The notes below the pieces were generated by a model. It searched no databases. It saw only the letters and a list, made by a program, of their open reading frames with translations, and was not told the DNA's origin. A stretch of 64,000 nt of DNA from Gliomastix tumulicola (Eukaryota; Ascomycota; Sordariomycetes; Hypocreales; Bionectriaceae): the NCBI GenBank assembly GCA_001599755.1, contig BCHX01000005.1, positions 442,800 to 506,799 on the forward strand, read 5' to 3'. Within the stretch, counting starts at the first letter, position 1; each line of letters opens with the position of its first letter. Below are positions 22,052 through 34,500 of the stretch, in pieces. Made by a program: the position numbers and the translations under genes.

Positions 22052-23376
22052 GCAGACCGGCTCGTTGCAGGGCTGCTCTCAAAGAGTCAACTGGCCTGAT
22101 GGGCTGGCTCTGGGTGTGCTTTGTCTGCCCTGGGAGCGGGGGAGCTTGATATGTGGAGGAGGAAGAAAACGGCTAACGAAAATGAAAGAGATTGTGATTT
22201 GTTTAGGAATATGAACGAGATTGTCATTGGTTCAGGATATTGTCATTGGTTAAAGAAAAACGAAAAAATTATCATCGGTCAAGGAAAACGGAGAAATTGT
22301 TATTGGTAAAGGAAAACGAAGGGCCTTGTTTGCACGGATTGGTTTGTTCGGGAAAAAAAAAAAAAAAAAAAAAAAAGCAGGAGATAGCAAATACGGATTC
22401 TCCTGCACGGTCTGCCTTGCGTCGTAGAAGTGCCACTGTCTGTCTAGTAGGTCATCATCGTTGGAGGCATCAGGATGATGTTGGAAAGAAGTCGAGATGT
22501 TGGCGTTCTGTCTGCCCTTCCAGATGCCCCTCGAACCTTATTTTGGGCGCCAAGCCAGCTGTGTTGAGGGTGCCTCTTTGTGTCTCCCGTCGCCGCTTCG
22601 CTGTCCCAAACATCATACTGCCCTTTCCGTGCTTCCCTGCCATCTGAGGAATATGAGAGATGTCTCCGTGTCTTTCTACAAGCTCGTGGGCGACGTGTGC
22701 CTCGATTTGTCTCGATCCCGGGCGTCTTGGACGTGAGTCCGGGTCGAAACTCTATTTGGTCGATGCTGTTCCTTCAACAGAGTGTCGATTCACTCCATTG
22801 ACGCTCCCACGGCACTTCCTGGAGCTTCCCTCTGCCATGGGGCTGTTGCTATGGGTGCGTGCATGTCGTCTGAGGCCCTGTCCACGTCCCGGGAGCTGTC
22901 ACAGCCGCAGCAGTCGACCGACATTGCGTTTTGGTGCGCGCGGGCTTACACGCCAGACCCCTGCCGTTTCCAAACTCTAATCGTGTGCTGCCTGCGGGTT
23001 GCTGCTGGGAAAACGAGCAATTGAAACGCAGTGGACGTCTTGTGGAGTGTGTCGAGTGGTATCGGAGTGTATCGGGCGTCGTGGAGGTTCGTGGAGGTTC
23101 ATCGTGGAGGTTCGCGGAGGTGCGTCGAGTGGCCGTCGAGTGGCGGTGTCCATTGACTGTGACTGCTGGTGCTGTATATTCGTCGCCCATCTTCACATCC
23201 TGCCATCACACAGACGAAGCACCGAAATGTTTCAAGCACCACGAGCAGACACTGCCACAAAAGAAATTGGATTCGATTCCACTGATATGTAACGTTCTCT
23301 ACTACAGCATCGCGCGCAAGGTGTTCCCCGTCGACAACATGTCAACAAGCCCAAGATCCAAGACCCGGCCGAGCGC
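22052..23376. other. Intergenic, 1.3 kb, with poly-A tract
   Basis: No convincing gene lies between the Q-rich gene and COX13. A run of 24 A residues sits at 22353-22376, and short degenerate gaaattgtcattggt repeats lie at 22190-22320. A short degenerate cgtggaggtt repeat occurs near 23080-23130. Confidence 0.5.
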
Positions 23377-24108
23377 TTATTTGTCCTTGTTGTGGTAGTT
23401 GACCGACTCGTTCCAGCTGTGCCCCGACAGTTAGCCATTGTGAATCCATATCAAGACGGAAATCGTAGCCCGAGGCCGTGACGAAAGTGTATCATCATCA
23501 ATCACGAAAGCCCCGGGCACCGAGACAAAACACTCACAAGAGAGTCTTGTCGCCGTCACCCCACTGGTAGTTCTTGGTGCGGATGTTCTGGTAGGGGTAC
23601 TCGGTGCGCTCCTCCAGGGGAGGCATGTGGTCCCAGTGCTCCCAATGGGCCTTCCAGAGCATGTAGGCGTTGGCCGACGCCAGGATCATGGCGGGGACCA
23701 CGGCGCTGTTCATGAGGTCAGCCACGTTCCCTCCCGTATTCTGTCTTTTCCCTAGTTCAGGATGCCCTTGTTCGGGCTCGTTGACGTGTCGCGTTCGGTT
23801 CGGGAGGCAATTCACGCATAGTTCGATATTTTCACTCGTGTCAGGGCCGGGACAAGGCTTACTAGATGGAGATCTTCCTCCAGAGCTCTGTTCCCCAAGG
23901 TTAGCTCCCATCATTGACAGACCAATTGGCCAGGTCCTTGCAGGTGTGTGTCCATACCGGTGGTGCCCTGGGCGTGCTCCTTGATGTGCTGGCGCTCGGC
24001 GATGAACTCGTTCTGGCCGCCGGAGCTGGCGAAGCGGCGCTGGGCCGTGGCGCGCAACTGCGCGGTGTAGCGAGGGGCGGAGCGGACGAACTGGCGTGCA
24101 CCGAGCAT
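23377..24108 (-). CDS. COX13: Cytochrome c oxidase subunit VIa
   Basis: Four exons, 24108-23958, 23887-23863 (only 25 nt), 23705-23538 and 23416-23377, join in frame to about 127 residues. The product is the mitochondrial inner-membrane subunit VIa of complex IV. An Arg/Ser/Ala-rich mitochondrial presequence (residues 1-30) precedes FIAERQHIKEHAQGTT. Then come LWRKISIY, one transmembrane helix (AVVPAMILASANAYMLW), and the family-defining HWEHWDHMPPLEER, EYPYQNIRTKNY and WGDGDKT blocks, ending FWNESVNYHNKDK. All junctions agree with known COX13 proteins. It is divergent from APN2 across 444 bp, the usual arrangement beside MAT. Confidence 0.93.
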
Positions 24109-24552
24109 CTTTACGGTATTGATCGTGGTGTCGGGGTGGTTCAATTGAGGTTTCTCAACGGTCGAGGTGGTTGCAGAGCAAAGTCAGGTCAGGGCCCAAG
24201 CGGATTATTAGGTCATTGCCGAATTGGAGCGAAGCCCGTTTCCGATTGGTGGTTGGTTGCCTGAATTCTGAGGCCGATGGGACGAGGAGCCTGACCACGT
24301 GACACCGTGCGTTGCCCGTGGGCTGGTTCGGCTTTAGGGGGAGAAGGCGCCGCTGAGGCGTCGCTACGGCCGCTGAACGCGTGCTATGACGATCTGAACT
24401 GGGCAGGCGGCACTAGAAACTCCAGGCACGGTCGCTCTGTGGTGGTTTCCTGTGCTCGCTTAATGAATGGCCTTTTTGGGGGAGGCAGGAACATGATGTG
24501 TGTGAGGGGCTTGTGTTGTTCCCCATGAGCGTGCAGTCTTTTCTTTTCTATC
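24109..24552. promoter_or_regulatory. Divergent COX13/APN2 intergenic region
   Basis: 444 bp between the two start codons must hold both promoters. No TATA-like element or operator can be assigned with confidence, and no ORF of interest is present. Confidence 0.5.
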
Positions 24553-27075
24553 ATGGGTTTCCGCATTACAACCTGGAATGGTGCGTCTTCCTTCATCACT
24601 GTTCGAGCGTTTGCTGACCAAAGGGCGACCAGTCAATGGCATCCGGTACGGCATGGATAGACACCGTTTTCTGCAAGGCTTTCCAACTAACCCTGTGCCA
24701 GGAACCCATTCTCGTACGAGCCATGGAGGCAGAAGCGTACATTTCAGGTAAGCCGTCGAGAACCCGAGCGTGGAGGCCGTGGTATGCTAGCTCACTGTTC
24801 CCAAGGCCATGTTCGACATCCTGGAGGCCGACATCGTCATCATGCAGGAGACCAAGATTCAGAGAAAGGACCTCAGCGACGACATGGTCCTCGTCCCCGG
24901 CTGGGACGTCTTCTTCAGCCTCCCCAGGCACAAGAAAGGTACGGCTCCCGACCCAACGCCCCCAAGTGCCCGAAAGAAAACACAAGTCACGGCATCATAC
25001 ATGTCCCATCCATATATCTCCCATCCATCTATATCCCATCCAGCCATGTCCCACCCAGCCATGTCCCACCCAGCCATATCCCACCCAGCCATATCCCATC
25101 CAGCCATGTCCCATGCTGTTCAAGAAAGGTACGGCTCCCGACTCGGCTCTCCTCAGTGCCTGAAAGAAACACGAGGCACGGCACGGCGTGATCCCGATAT
25201 AGAATCCCCATGTTCATCTATGTCCCATGTGTCTTCTTAGCGAAACTGCCCCCTCACAGACGCTGACACTCATCACAGGATACTCCGGCGTCGCCATCTA
25301 CACCCGCAATTCCACCTGTGCCCCGATACGTGCCGAGGAAGGCATCACAGGCTGCCTCTCAGCCCCGAGATCAACCACCGCGTTTCGAGACCTCCCCGAG
25401 GACCAGCACATCGGAGGCTACCCTCGGCCGGGCCAACTCTCGGGTCTAGTCGACGAGGCCACGCTAGACTCCGAGGGCAGATGCGTGATGCTCGAGTTCC
25501 CGGCGTTTGTTCTCCTTGGTGTGTACAGTCCTGCCAACCGGGACGAGTCTCGTGATGACTTTCGCACAAGCTACCTCGAGGCCCTCGACACCCGAATACG
25601 CAACCTTGCAGACGCTGGAAAGCAGGTCATCGTGACCGGAGACTTGAACGTCATACGATCCGAGTTGGATGCGTCGAACCTCGCCGAGGGTCTGAGGAAG
25701 CGGGGCGTCACCGTAGACGAATGGGCGTCTGCTCCGTCCACTCGCCTTTTCAACCAGCTCATCTTCGAAGGCAACGTCGTCGGCGAGCGGGATCAAGGCC
25801 GTGAGCAGCCCGTCATGTGGGATATCTGCCGTTGCTTCCACCCCACGAGAGAAGGCATGAACACGTGCTGGGACACCAAGAAGAACGCCCGCCCGGGGAA
25901 CCACGGCGGCCGCATCGACTATATCCTGTGCACCGACGGGATCAAAGGCTGGTTCGACCACGCAGATGTGCAGCAGGGACTCCATGGCTCGGACCACTGT
26001 CCGGTATATGCCACGATGCGAGACGATGTGACAGTCGACGGCAAGCAGGTGCCCGTCCTCGATCTGGTCAACCCGCCAGGTGTGGTCGAGGACGGGCAGC
26101 GCAGGAGGGACGTGGGAGCGAGGGACCTGCTCGCACTGTCCGCCAAACTCATCCCGGAGTTCGATCGCCGACAAAGCATTCGCGACATGTTTGCCAAGAA
26201 GGCCTCTGCCCCAGCATCCTCCTCTACGCCCACGCCCACCACACCCTCAGCAGCCGCCGCCGAGCCTGGAGGGCCCAAGGACTCGTCCAGCCAGACCACG
26301 GCACCGGATGACCCAGGCCTTCAAGGCAGCAGCAGCAGCAGCAGGGCGCCCGCTGAAGACGACACCAACGGCTCTACTTCCAGCAGCAGCCAGGTCAACA
26401 CGGACCAGGGTCTAAGCCCCATGAAGAACGTACCGCCGAAACGGCCGATAGCGACGGCGACGGCCTCGTCCAAAAGTGCCAAACGTCCGAAACTGGCAGC
26501 CCAGTCGAGCGAGAGCTCCAAGGGCAGAGCGCCGCAAGGACAGCAGACACTCCGGGGCTTTTTCAAGCCCAAAGCACCTCCCGCCTCCTCTATTGCGAAG
26601 CCAGAGAGCAGCGATGTCTCTACTACGGCCAGCATCCCAGAACTCGCATCACCAACCGCAGCCGGTAACGACGACCCCACAAAGCCGTCGCCACATCGCG
26701 ACGAGGATCGTGCGCAGGAAACAAAGACGAGTAGTCCCCAACAGACATCCACATCTGGACCCGACCACCAAAAAGTCTTCGACCCGATCGAGGCCAAGGA
26801 GTCGTGGTCGAGGCTGCTCGGCGGTCGTGTGGTGCCACGGTGCGAGCACGACGAGCCTTGCATTAGCCTCGTCACCAAGAAGCCTGGGATCAACTGTGGT
26901 CAGTACATCATCCGTGATCCCCCCTCCTCGCTTAAAACTGACGGGATACCGCGTAGGGCGCTCGTTCTACATCTGCCCGCGCCCGCTGGGGCCATCTGGA
27001 GAGAAGGAGAAGAACTCGGAGTGGAGGTGCGGCACCTTCATCTGGAGCAGCGATTGGAATTCGAGCTCGGCGTAG
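24553..27075 (+). CDS. APN2: Class II AP endonuclease APN2
   Basis: Six exons: 24553-24580, 24633-24645 (13 nt), 24702-24747, 24806-24938, 25279-26898 and 26957-27075, all in frame, about 652 residues. APN2 cleaves abasic sites and removes 3' blocking groups in nuclear base-excision repair. Exonuclease III-type motifs are present: MGFRITTWNVNGIR at the N-terminus, MQETKIQRKDL, GYSGVAIYTR, TGDLNV and the terminal GSDHCPVYA. A disordered Ser/Pro-rich linker contains a PIP-box-like QQTLRGFFK, and the C-terminus is a GRF zinc finger (PRCEHDEPC ... INCGRSFYICPRP ... EWRCGTFIW). It flanks MAT in most Pezizomycotina and converges on MAT1-2-1 here. Intron 4 (340 bp) carries a minisatellite and a duplicated donor site. 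Confidence 0.95.
25001..25120. repeat. 15-bp tandem repeat inside APN2 intron 4
   Basis: Eight consecutive 15-bp units of the form atgtcccacccagcc, starting at 25001 and repeating every 15 bases, with a few substitutions (atatcccatccagcc and similar). The array is bracketed by two copies of the exon-4 donor region (24931 and 25121). Confidence 0.9.
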
Positions 27076-27949
27076 GGGGAGAAATGATTTGCATCCAGAC
27101 GCGTGGGATTCTTCTTCACGGAAACGGAAGCACTGGCATATTACCGACAGCGATATACGAGACTACTAAGATACCAAGGACAGCAGTACATACACCCCGT
27201 CAGCAATTTTTTTTTATCTTCACCGCCTGCCGTCCCGCGTCTGCCCCGGGCCTGCCCTCACTTCTCTGTGTTTTACGCCTATTCATTACACCGCCAATGG
27301 GGACGGAGAACAATACCAAGACAGATCACAATGTCACAGCAGCACACGCGCGCAGACAGCGACGCAAAGTTTATAATGAAAATGCTTAATTGTGGCAATT
27401 GAATGCCCGTGTACGTGTGTGTGTGTGTCTATACTGCGAATTCGTGTGCCAATCTCTTCCCTTCCCCTTCTCTCGAAATCCACGAAGAAAAGCTGCCGAA
27501 CCAGGCGGCAGATTCTCTCCTTCGTGCCAACTGTGTGAATACCGAAAAATCCCCCTTTTTCCTCCTCATGATAGCCAGTGAACCTTCCTCTTCTCGATAA
27601 CCTGATGCGATGATGACAAAGGAGAATGAAGTGAAGGTGTTGAAAAAAATTTCAGAAAATTCAGAAAATTCAGAAAACTGGAAATTCAGAAGAAGATCAA
27701 ATGAGAAAAAGGAAAACAAAACAGGACCGAACTGATTCCTCCTCCTCTGTATCCGTCAGGCTCTTGTTGCCTTTGCCTGATTGATGTCGCCCTGGAAGGC
27801 GAGAGGGGGAGGTGTTGTGAAGACGTGTGAAATGTTGTGGTGTGTGAGGTTTGTCAGGTCTCCCTGAGCTGGTGCCGAGTATCGTGCATGCATATCTGGG
27901 AAGCGACAAGAAGAAGTTTCAATGAACACTGGTTTAGATATGCAAGCAT
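27076..27949. other. Convergent APN2/MAT1-2-1 intergenic region
   Basis: 870 bp holding the two 3' UTRs. A short gt microsatellite lies at about 27415-27428, and tandem attcagaaa repeats at about 27648-27690. No gene is seen. Confidence 0.55.
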
Positions 27950-28804
27950 TCAGGCATCCCAAGCCTCGGAGAAGTTCTTGATGAGCTCGGTGTCTTCATC
28001 AGACATGGGAGGAGGAGTGGGGGTAGCCTCAACCTGAGAAGTGGAAGAAGTGCCAGTATTGGTATTGCGACGAGCACGACGCTTCACCTCGCGGGAGCGA
28101 CGAGGCCTGTACTGGTAGTTGGGATTCTCTTTGAGGAAAGCTGCCTTGATGTCGTCCGCCTTCTTCTTGTACGCCTGGCGGATCTCACGAGTCTCGGCAT
28201 TCCAAGCGGCGCCAAGAATTTGAGCTACTTACGTGTTAACAATAATCTAGTCAAGATCGGAAGGGAAACTCACAAATTTCGTTGTTGGTGATGCCGGGTC
28301 TGCTCCTCTTGACCATCTCGTGGCGATCCTTGCGGTACAGAATGTACGCATTGGGAGGACGAGGGACCTTCTTCGCCTTGGGAGGAGGAGTCGCAGGAAG
28401 AACGACAGAGGTGGAAGGGTCCCAGTTGTTCCGGACAAACCAGATTGGCTCAGTGCCAGGAACTTGAGTGATGCAGCCGCCGTTGCGGATGAAGTGTCGA
28501 GGATGGCCAAGGAAATAGCGGTCCTTGCCGGTGCCATCACGGCAGAACATGACACTCTCGTCGACGTAGTTCCTAGCGGTGTTAGTTATGCGATGTTGAG
28601 GAGGACGTAGAAAACTTACATGAAAGTGCTGGCAATGAAATCCTTGGCCGCTGGCTCAAGAGCACGAAAGACGTGGCCGGGAATGGTGAGGACATAGAGG
28701 AACGGAGTGATTTGAGCGTCAAGCTCGCCCCAAATGGAGCCAAGATGGGATGGTCCGCCGGGCATGGCTGCACCTCCAGCGTTGGACTCGTTGGGAGAGT
28801 TCAT
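27950..28804 (-). CDS. MAT1-2-1: Mating-type protein MAT1-2-1 (HMG box)
   Basis: Three exons, 28804-28620, 28572-28274 and 28224-27950, join in frame to 252 residues. The product is the nuclear HMG-box transcription factor that specifies MAT1-2 identity and controls pheromone-response genes. The MATA_HMG box spans about residues 131-210: VPRPPNAYILYRKDRH, PGITNNEIS, QILGAAWNAE and ENPNYQYRPRRSREVKRR, the last being the basic nuclear-localisation tail. The second intron splits the Ser codon after NNEI, the diagnostic conserved position of the MAT1-2-1 HMG intron. The N-terminal part (PGHVFRAL...) is typical of the family. No MAT1-1 gene is present in the window. Confidence 0.95.
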
Positions 28805-30457
28805 CGTAAACAAGAAGGCAAGGCAATGATGAACGGTTGGCAGGTTTGTATGGTGAAGAACGAAGTGCAATAATGCAGAAGGCGAGTGGTGAAAAGGATT
28901 GAGTCGAGAGATGATTGAAGGAAGATGTTTCTCGTGAGATGTGTGAAGGAAGAAGTGTGTAGAAACGAAGGGGGAGGATGCGGTTGAAATACATGATCTC
29001 GGGGTGTATGGAGTAATTCGAGCAAACGCCCGGGGGGTGGTGTGGGAGTGGGGTCATGCCGCCCATCAACATCAATAACACATCAATAAGAGAAGCAATG
29101 CTGAGAAGGTACTGGCCTCAATAGATCAGTACAGGTACCTAGTGCAGCAATTTTTTGAGAATCCTCTCACTTCAGCTCCAGCAAATGCATACATGACTTG
29201 ACGCCTTGGCCGTCTTACAGTCCCCTGGCAAAGGCTGGATATGCAGGATGCTGTAGGAGGCGAAGGATGCATGGCTCACAACACTCTCGCTACCAGCTAG
29301 ATCACGCGCCCATAAGCCAGTTCTCCGACGGCTGATACATATCGTCGACGTGAAATGGAAGAAATCTTTTGGTATTGATTTACATGTGTTTCTGAAAGCC
29401 CGTAATTTCATGTCAAATTGCATCCAAGCACTAATCATCAAGATGTAATTCAATGAAGTCGAGATCAAGGAATATTTAATACCATGATTTCCCTCTGAGA
29501 ATGGAATTATCACAAAATTCACCATTAATACACAACCCAGCTTGTCTTTAGGTGATATTATAATGAATATTTAATCATGTTCGCCATGAATTTACTGAAT
29601 CTGTTCGAGACATCTGATGCCCTAATATTACCTGGTAGAACGAAGCACTCCGTATACATGTACACATCTCTGCTCCGAACTTTCGAGAACAGTGAACCCC
29701 GAATAAGAGAATACAAAATTCTATATGCCACGGATACTCGGCCTGAAGTACTGGAAAAGCATATGACTCTATGGCTCTGAGATCGAGAGTCGATCCATCC
29801 TCACCACGGACTGAGAATCTTGAGGGAAAGACAGTATCAAGTGACCCAGACATAATAAATGCGTGAATAATACATCGACAAAAGTTCCAGGCATCTCGCC
29901 ATCCTCCCATGCTCTCCTCGCTCGTATCATAGGATCAAAAGTCTTTGGCATTCATGGCGCTGCGCCTTGACACATCCATCAAATCATCTACGCAAGGAAA
30001 CATTGGGTTTACAGGAAGTCGTCTCATGCTTGAGGACTCGGACTCCCCGATCTCGAAATGAAGTTCCTGCTACTAAAGAATACTTGAGTACTAAAATGTG
30101 TACTTACACTCGACGAGTCTGCCAAGGTTCTATCTACACCCTCCACCCTGCGTCAGAGTAGTCAGTACCTTTCCAAGTGCAGATCGTAGACTGTGTCTCC
30201 AGGTGCTCAATACCTACTAAATCCACACCATCCACTGCCTACCGCCACACCCTACGAAAGCTAGCTTCGACTCCCACACCATTTCTCGAGCACCTACCAC
30301 CCCACTCCCACTTCTCCGTCCCTCCCACCTCATCATCTTCATCTCTCCAAGGCGCAACCGCATTGAAAAAGTATTTCTTTCTTCAACACGCACCCTCCCA
30401 TCGATTCCATCTGTCACGCAAACTATCTCAACAATCAGAAGCAACCAATCCCTCGCA
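28805..30457. promoter_or_regulatory. Divergent region between MAT1-2-1 and the MAT-linked gene
   Basis: 1.65 kb between two divergent starts, noticeably AT-richer around 29350-29600. ORFs here are short and without domains. It should contain both promoters and may contain part of the idiomorph boundary, which cannot be placed without a MAT1-1 sequence. Confidence 0.5.
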
Positions 30458-31536
30458 ATGTCTCACGCCAATTCACCGTCAGTCACATCGGAGGACGAAG
30501 CGCAGCCCGCTTCGCTCCCTGCCATCCCCAAGGCTGCCTTGAAAGCTCTTGAGACCGTCCCAGGTGGCTCTTGGATTGTTACAGGCCAAACCACCCATAC
30601 CTATTCACTGAAGTACCGAACCAATGGGGGCAGAAACGATGTGTCCTTCACCATGCGCCCTTGCATCACAGAGAAGGACGTCCGCGCTCAGTGTGGCCAG
30701 TTCTTCTACGACATCAACGCGCGTGAGTGTGTCTAATCCCCAGAGTATTCAGTACCAACTAACAGAACCCAGAGCCCGAGCTTTCCACTGCGCCTATCAA
30801 CCCTAATAGGCATGCGATCGACAATCTTCTCCTGGAAGGCAAGAAGCACAAGAGACCACTGAAGCAAGGCACCCAGCCGGCTCAGAATGGCAATTCAGGA
30901 CAGCCCAGCAATGCTTCAGCTCCTGTCCCAGTTTCTATGGCCCATGCCTCTGGTTCGACCACAGTCAATCAATTTGCGCAGTACCAGGTCCCTGTTTCAC
31001 CTGCGACTTCCTTCCCCATGCTGCCCAGCCCACCCTATGCCACTCACTCCGGCAATGACATGGGATTGTCACTCCTTGATCATTACAACCATCCCGCTGC
31101 CACTCCATCTGGAGCTGATCGATGGGATCGTGCAGTAAGTGACAACCTGGTGGCCATCAATCATGTGCTTGGGGCCCAGGAGCGCATGGACCTAGCTCTC
31201 CGTCAGCAGCAGAGCATGCCTCTTCAACGCCAGCCGAACACCGCCTTTCATCCACAGCAGCAAAACATGATTCTTGCTCAACAACAAACAATGGGGTTGC
31301 CGCAGCAGCAGGCTGCAGCTCTTCAGCAACAGACCTTGAACTTTGACCAGCAAATGCAACTCGATCACCAGCCCATGAGCCTCGATTCGCCAGGTTTGAT
31401 GGAGAGCCATAGCAACGAGCAAGATCCCATGTCCACCGAGTTTGAGGATGCCTTCAACGCCTCAATGACAATGGATGAGAACTGGACACACATCAACCCC
31501 AATGGTCCATGGGACAATTTCTTTTCGAGCCCTTGA
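30458..31536 (+). CDS. Unrecognised MAT-linked gene, Q-rich C-terminal half
   Basis: Two exons, 30458-30722 and 30773-31536, with a 50 bp intron (GTGAGT..CAG, branch-like CTAAC) give 342 residues. Residues 20-125 form an ordered domain (IPKAALKALETVPGGSWIVT, MRPCITEKDVRAQCGQFFYD, NRHAIDNLLLEGKKHKRP) that I cannot assign. The C-terminal half is Gln/Met/Pro-rich (HPQQQNMILAQQQTM) with an acidic end (DENWTHINPNGPWDNFF), suggestive of a transcriptional regulator. Lying divergently next to MAT1-2-1 inside the APN2-SLA2 interval, it may be an additional MAT1-2 gene, of which several lineage-specific ones have been named, or a flanking gene shared by both mating types. I do not assign a number. Confidence 0.75.
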
Positions 31537-34500
31537 ACTGCGCACAACAAATGAGTGAGGTAAGTTACCACCATCACCACATTCATAAGACAAGTCTGAC
31601 CTTCTCCAAGCTCAATGTCTATCCTTCGGTCCGCTTTACTCAGCCGAGGAAGACCCTTGTTTTACGCTTTGAGCATCTAACGAGGATCGAGAAGAATGAC
31701 ACTGGACATTCGATCGACACTGAGCACTCACAAACTCCCAGTTCTGAGTTGAACTTTAGGAGGCGCGATTGATTTGTCCACAGATTGGTCTTCTTTACTC
31801 TTTTTCATCATTTCACGTCTTCTTAGGTATACGCCTTCTTTCTCGCATTTCGACTAGTTTTGTTTTGATGAGATGGATTTTATATTATTGAATCCTGTTC
31901 TTTCTTTTTCTTCCTCGAGCAGTGGCTATATGAGGGCAACGGAGAAGGGGATGGTTCCCGCCCAGTTTGAGGATGGCACGCAAGTATAGACACCCGAGGC
32001 AGCTCAGTCAATCGACGATACTCTCATTATAATCCGCTATCCTGAAAATCCACTCCCCTGTGAATGATGACTTGTACCAGCTACAGTGTGATTGCGGCCA
32101 TGCTCGAGGGAGTGTCTTCCCACCAAACGTGGAGAAGACTCGCACGGGCAGCCATCAAGGCAAGACACGATCCCTCGACGACCCCGAGCCCACGGGCTGG
32201 CAGCCCTGGCACTTCCCCCCGCACGTACTTCTGTACTTCTGGAACTCAAGACTCGAATCTACAGCTCGCAGGGCCCCTTTGCGGGCGAACCGTGACTCGC
32301 ACTAAAACGGGGAGGGGCGTGTGTTCACCAAGCCAGCCCAGCATGTCTCTGCCCCGCCGCTGGCATCACAGCAGTAGCAGCAGCGCTAAAGCAGTCGTTC
32401 AGTTCTGTCTTTGTATCGGTGGGTGGCAGAGAAAGCCAAAATTCTGCAGTGTGTGGACAAAGATTGCTAATGCTGAACAACGAACGGGCTGTACCTTTGC
32501 ACATCGTCACCAAGGCAAAGAACACACATACATCATCATAAAGGGAAAATCTCGATGCACGGCTTCCCGCCGGCTCTTTCGTCGCACCCATCGTTGCCGT
32601 CGTCACAGTGGGAGGGGGGACGGACGGACGGACTGGTGGGCAGCACAATCCCAGATCCCCTGCAACGGCCTCGATTCCGGTATTACCTGGTGCTCCCCTT
32701 CCCCTTCCCCTCCCCCAATTTTCAAGGTACTGAGTCCCTGGTCACTTTCCCCTTCTAGCAAGGGCATATGTACCCCCTCGCTGAGAAACATCCATGAGTG
32801 CCTTGGGGAGCACAGCAGCGTGTGACCTCGCGGCAAGCGGCACCTCAGACGCGGCTGAGAAGCAGACACCCACCACCACCCCCTCGAATGTCACGGAGTC
32901 AAGTTTGAGGAACAGGATGGTGTGGGTGTCACTTCACAATCACTTCTGAATGGGATGAGGTTCGCGTCACAATAGGATTGAATTAGCCCACGGGCGCAAA
33001 CGGCGTCGCGTTACCCGGACTCGTCACATCCCTCGCCGCCCGCTCCTCACCTTTCCCTCGTTTCCCTCGCACTGGCCAGTGGGCGAAAGTACGTGCGTAG
33101 CGAGCAGAAGAAGAAGAAGAAAAAATCAAAAATTCCAACGCCGCGCACGTGGGTTGAAGAAGCGAAAGGCACGCACCCTCCGCACCCGCCCACAGTGAGC
33201 CATTGAACCTTATGACGCGGGCAAGAAGCGAACCAGCAAAAACGTTTGAATTCTGAAGCCCCTTGGCCTTTCGCCCGTGGGAGGGCGAGGAACGAACCTC
33301 TTTCCATTTCAGGAAAATCACAATTCAGACTTTCAACCCCAGGTTTTTTTTCTCCATCACGAGTAAGGCATCTAGCGAAAAGTCAAAAAAGAAACACATG
33401 CCCAGAAGCGAGCGGCTTGAAAGCCTAAAGGCAAATCACTGGGCGAAGGAATGAATGATTGCTTCTGCCGGGGCGTTCTGTAGGGCAGAGGAAGCGCAGC
33501 GCAGCGGGCTAGCAGAAAGCGCTGGAGGGGATGGGAGGGGATGGCAGCGGCGGGAAACCTTATCGTCAGTGGGTGGTGGCGCGAATAACGTTACCTAGCT
33601 TCCACTGGGCCCTCTCGGCGACTTTTAGGCGCACCTCAGGCTTTGACTTTTGGTGGGAGGAAGCGAGTGGTGTGTGTGCCCAGGCCAGACGTTGCTTTTT
33701 TCCTGCTGCCAGTTAGTACTTACTTCGTACTCACCAGCGTCTCTAACACGACTTGATAGGAGTGGGGGCCTCCCCCCTCCAGTCCTGACCCCAGCCAAGG
33801 ACCCAGCGCTAATCTCAGGACTACTGAAGTGGAGCCCAGGGGATCGCTCTGCTGTGGGGAGGAGCGACCGGCTGCCCCTCCTCCACGAGCGTCACAGACT
33901 CACAGTCCAGGCCAACGCCTTCTTGCCCGTCCCCTTTCGCTTCCTCCCACCATCTCCCATCACCTCGCACAGCTCGTGAGCATATGCACTGACCACGGCG
34001 CCTCCATTCCCGTCCGCGCTTCGTCACATATCTCACGGATATAACGCGGTGGGGCGCCAGCATCGCCCGCAGCGCCCGTTGGCCTCGAGGGCCATCCCAT
34101 GTCACTCAGCCCTGAGGCCCAGGTCAGAAAAAGGAAAGAAATCGCCCCACCTGATCTCTCTCTCTCTTGGACTGCTTGAGTCTCTTTCCTGCACTCACCC
34201 CCCCAGCTCCACTTCTGCCGTTATGTGCCAGCCCTCAGCGAGGACTGAGTTTGCACTACGGGATCAATTTCCTCAACTTTCGAGGGTGAGGGCAAATGAA
34301 TGCCGTCGGACGATGCTCGTCACACGGAGGTGAGCTCCGCGTTGCTGGCTGACAAATGTGAAATCGAATCGCCGGTCGTTTTCTTGATGGCGCAAAACAA
34401 GTTCGCGAGGGGGAAGGAATCCAGGCCAATCATGGTGTAAGTCACCACTACCACCACCACACCACACTACTAGTAGTACCTGCTTTACACCACGGCACGC

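Noticed and set aside
23534..23914. 126-codon ORF as the complete COX13 product
   Set aside because: It reads through two introns; the spliced four-exon model restores all family-conserved blocks.
32064..32825. 253-codon plus-strand ORF between the MAT genes and SLA2
   Set aside because: Ser/Arg/His-rich composition, no domain, competing ORFs on both strands.
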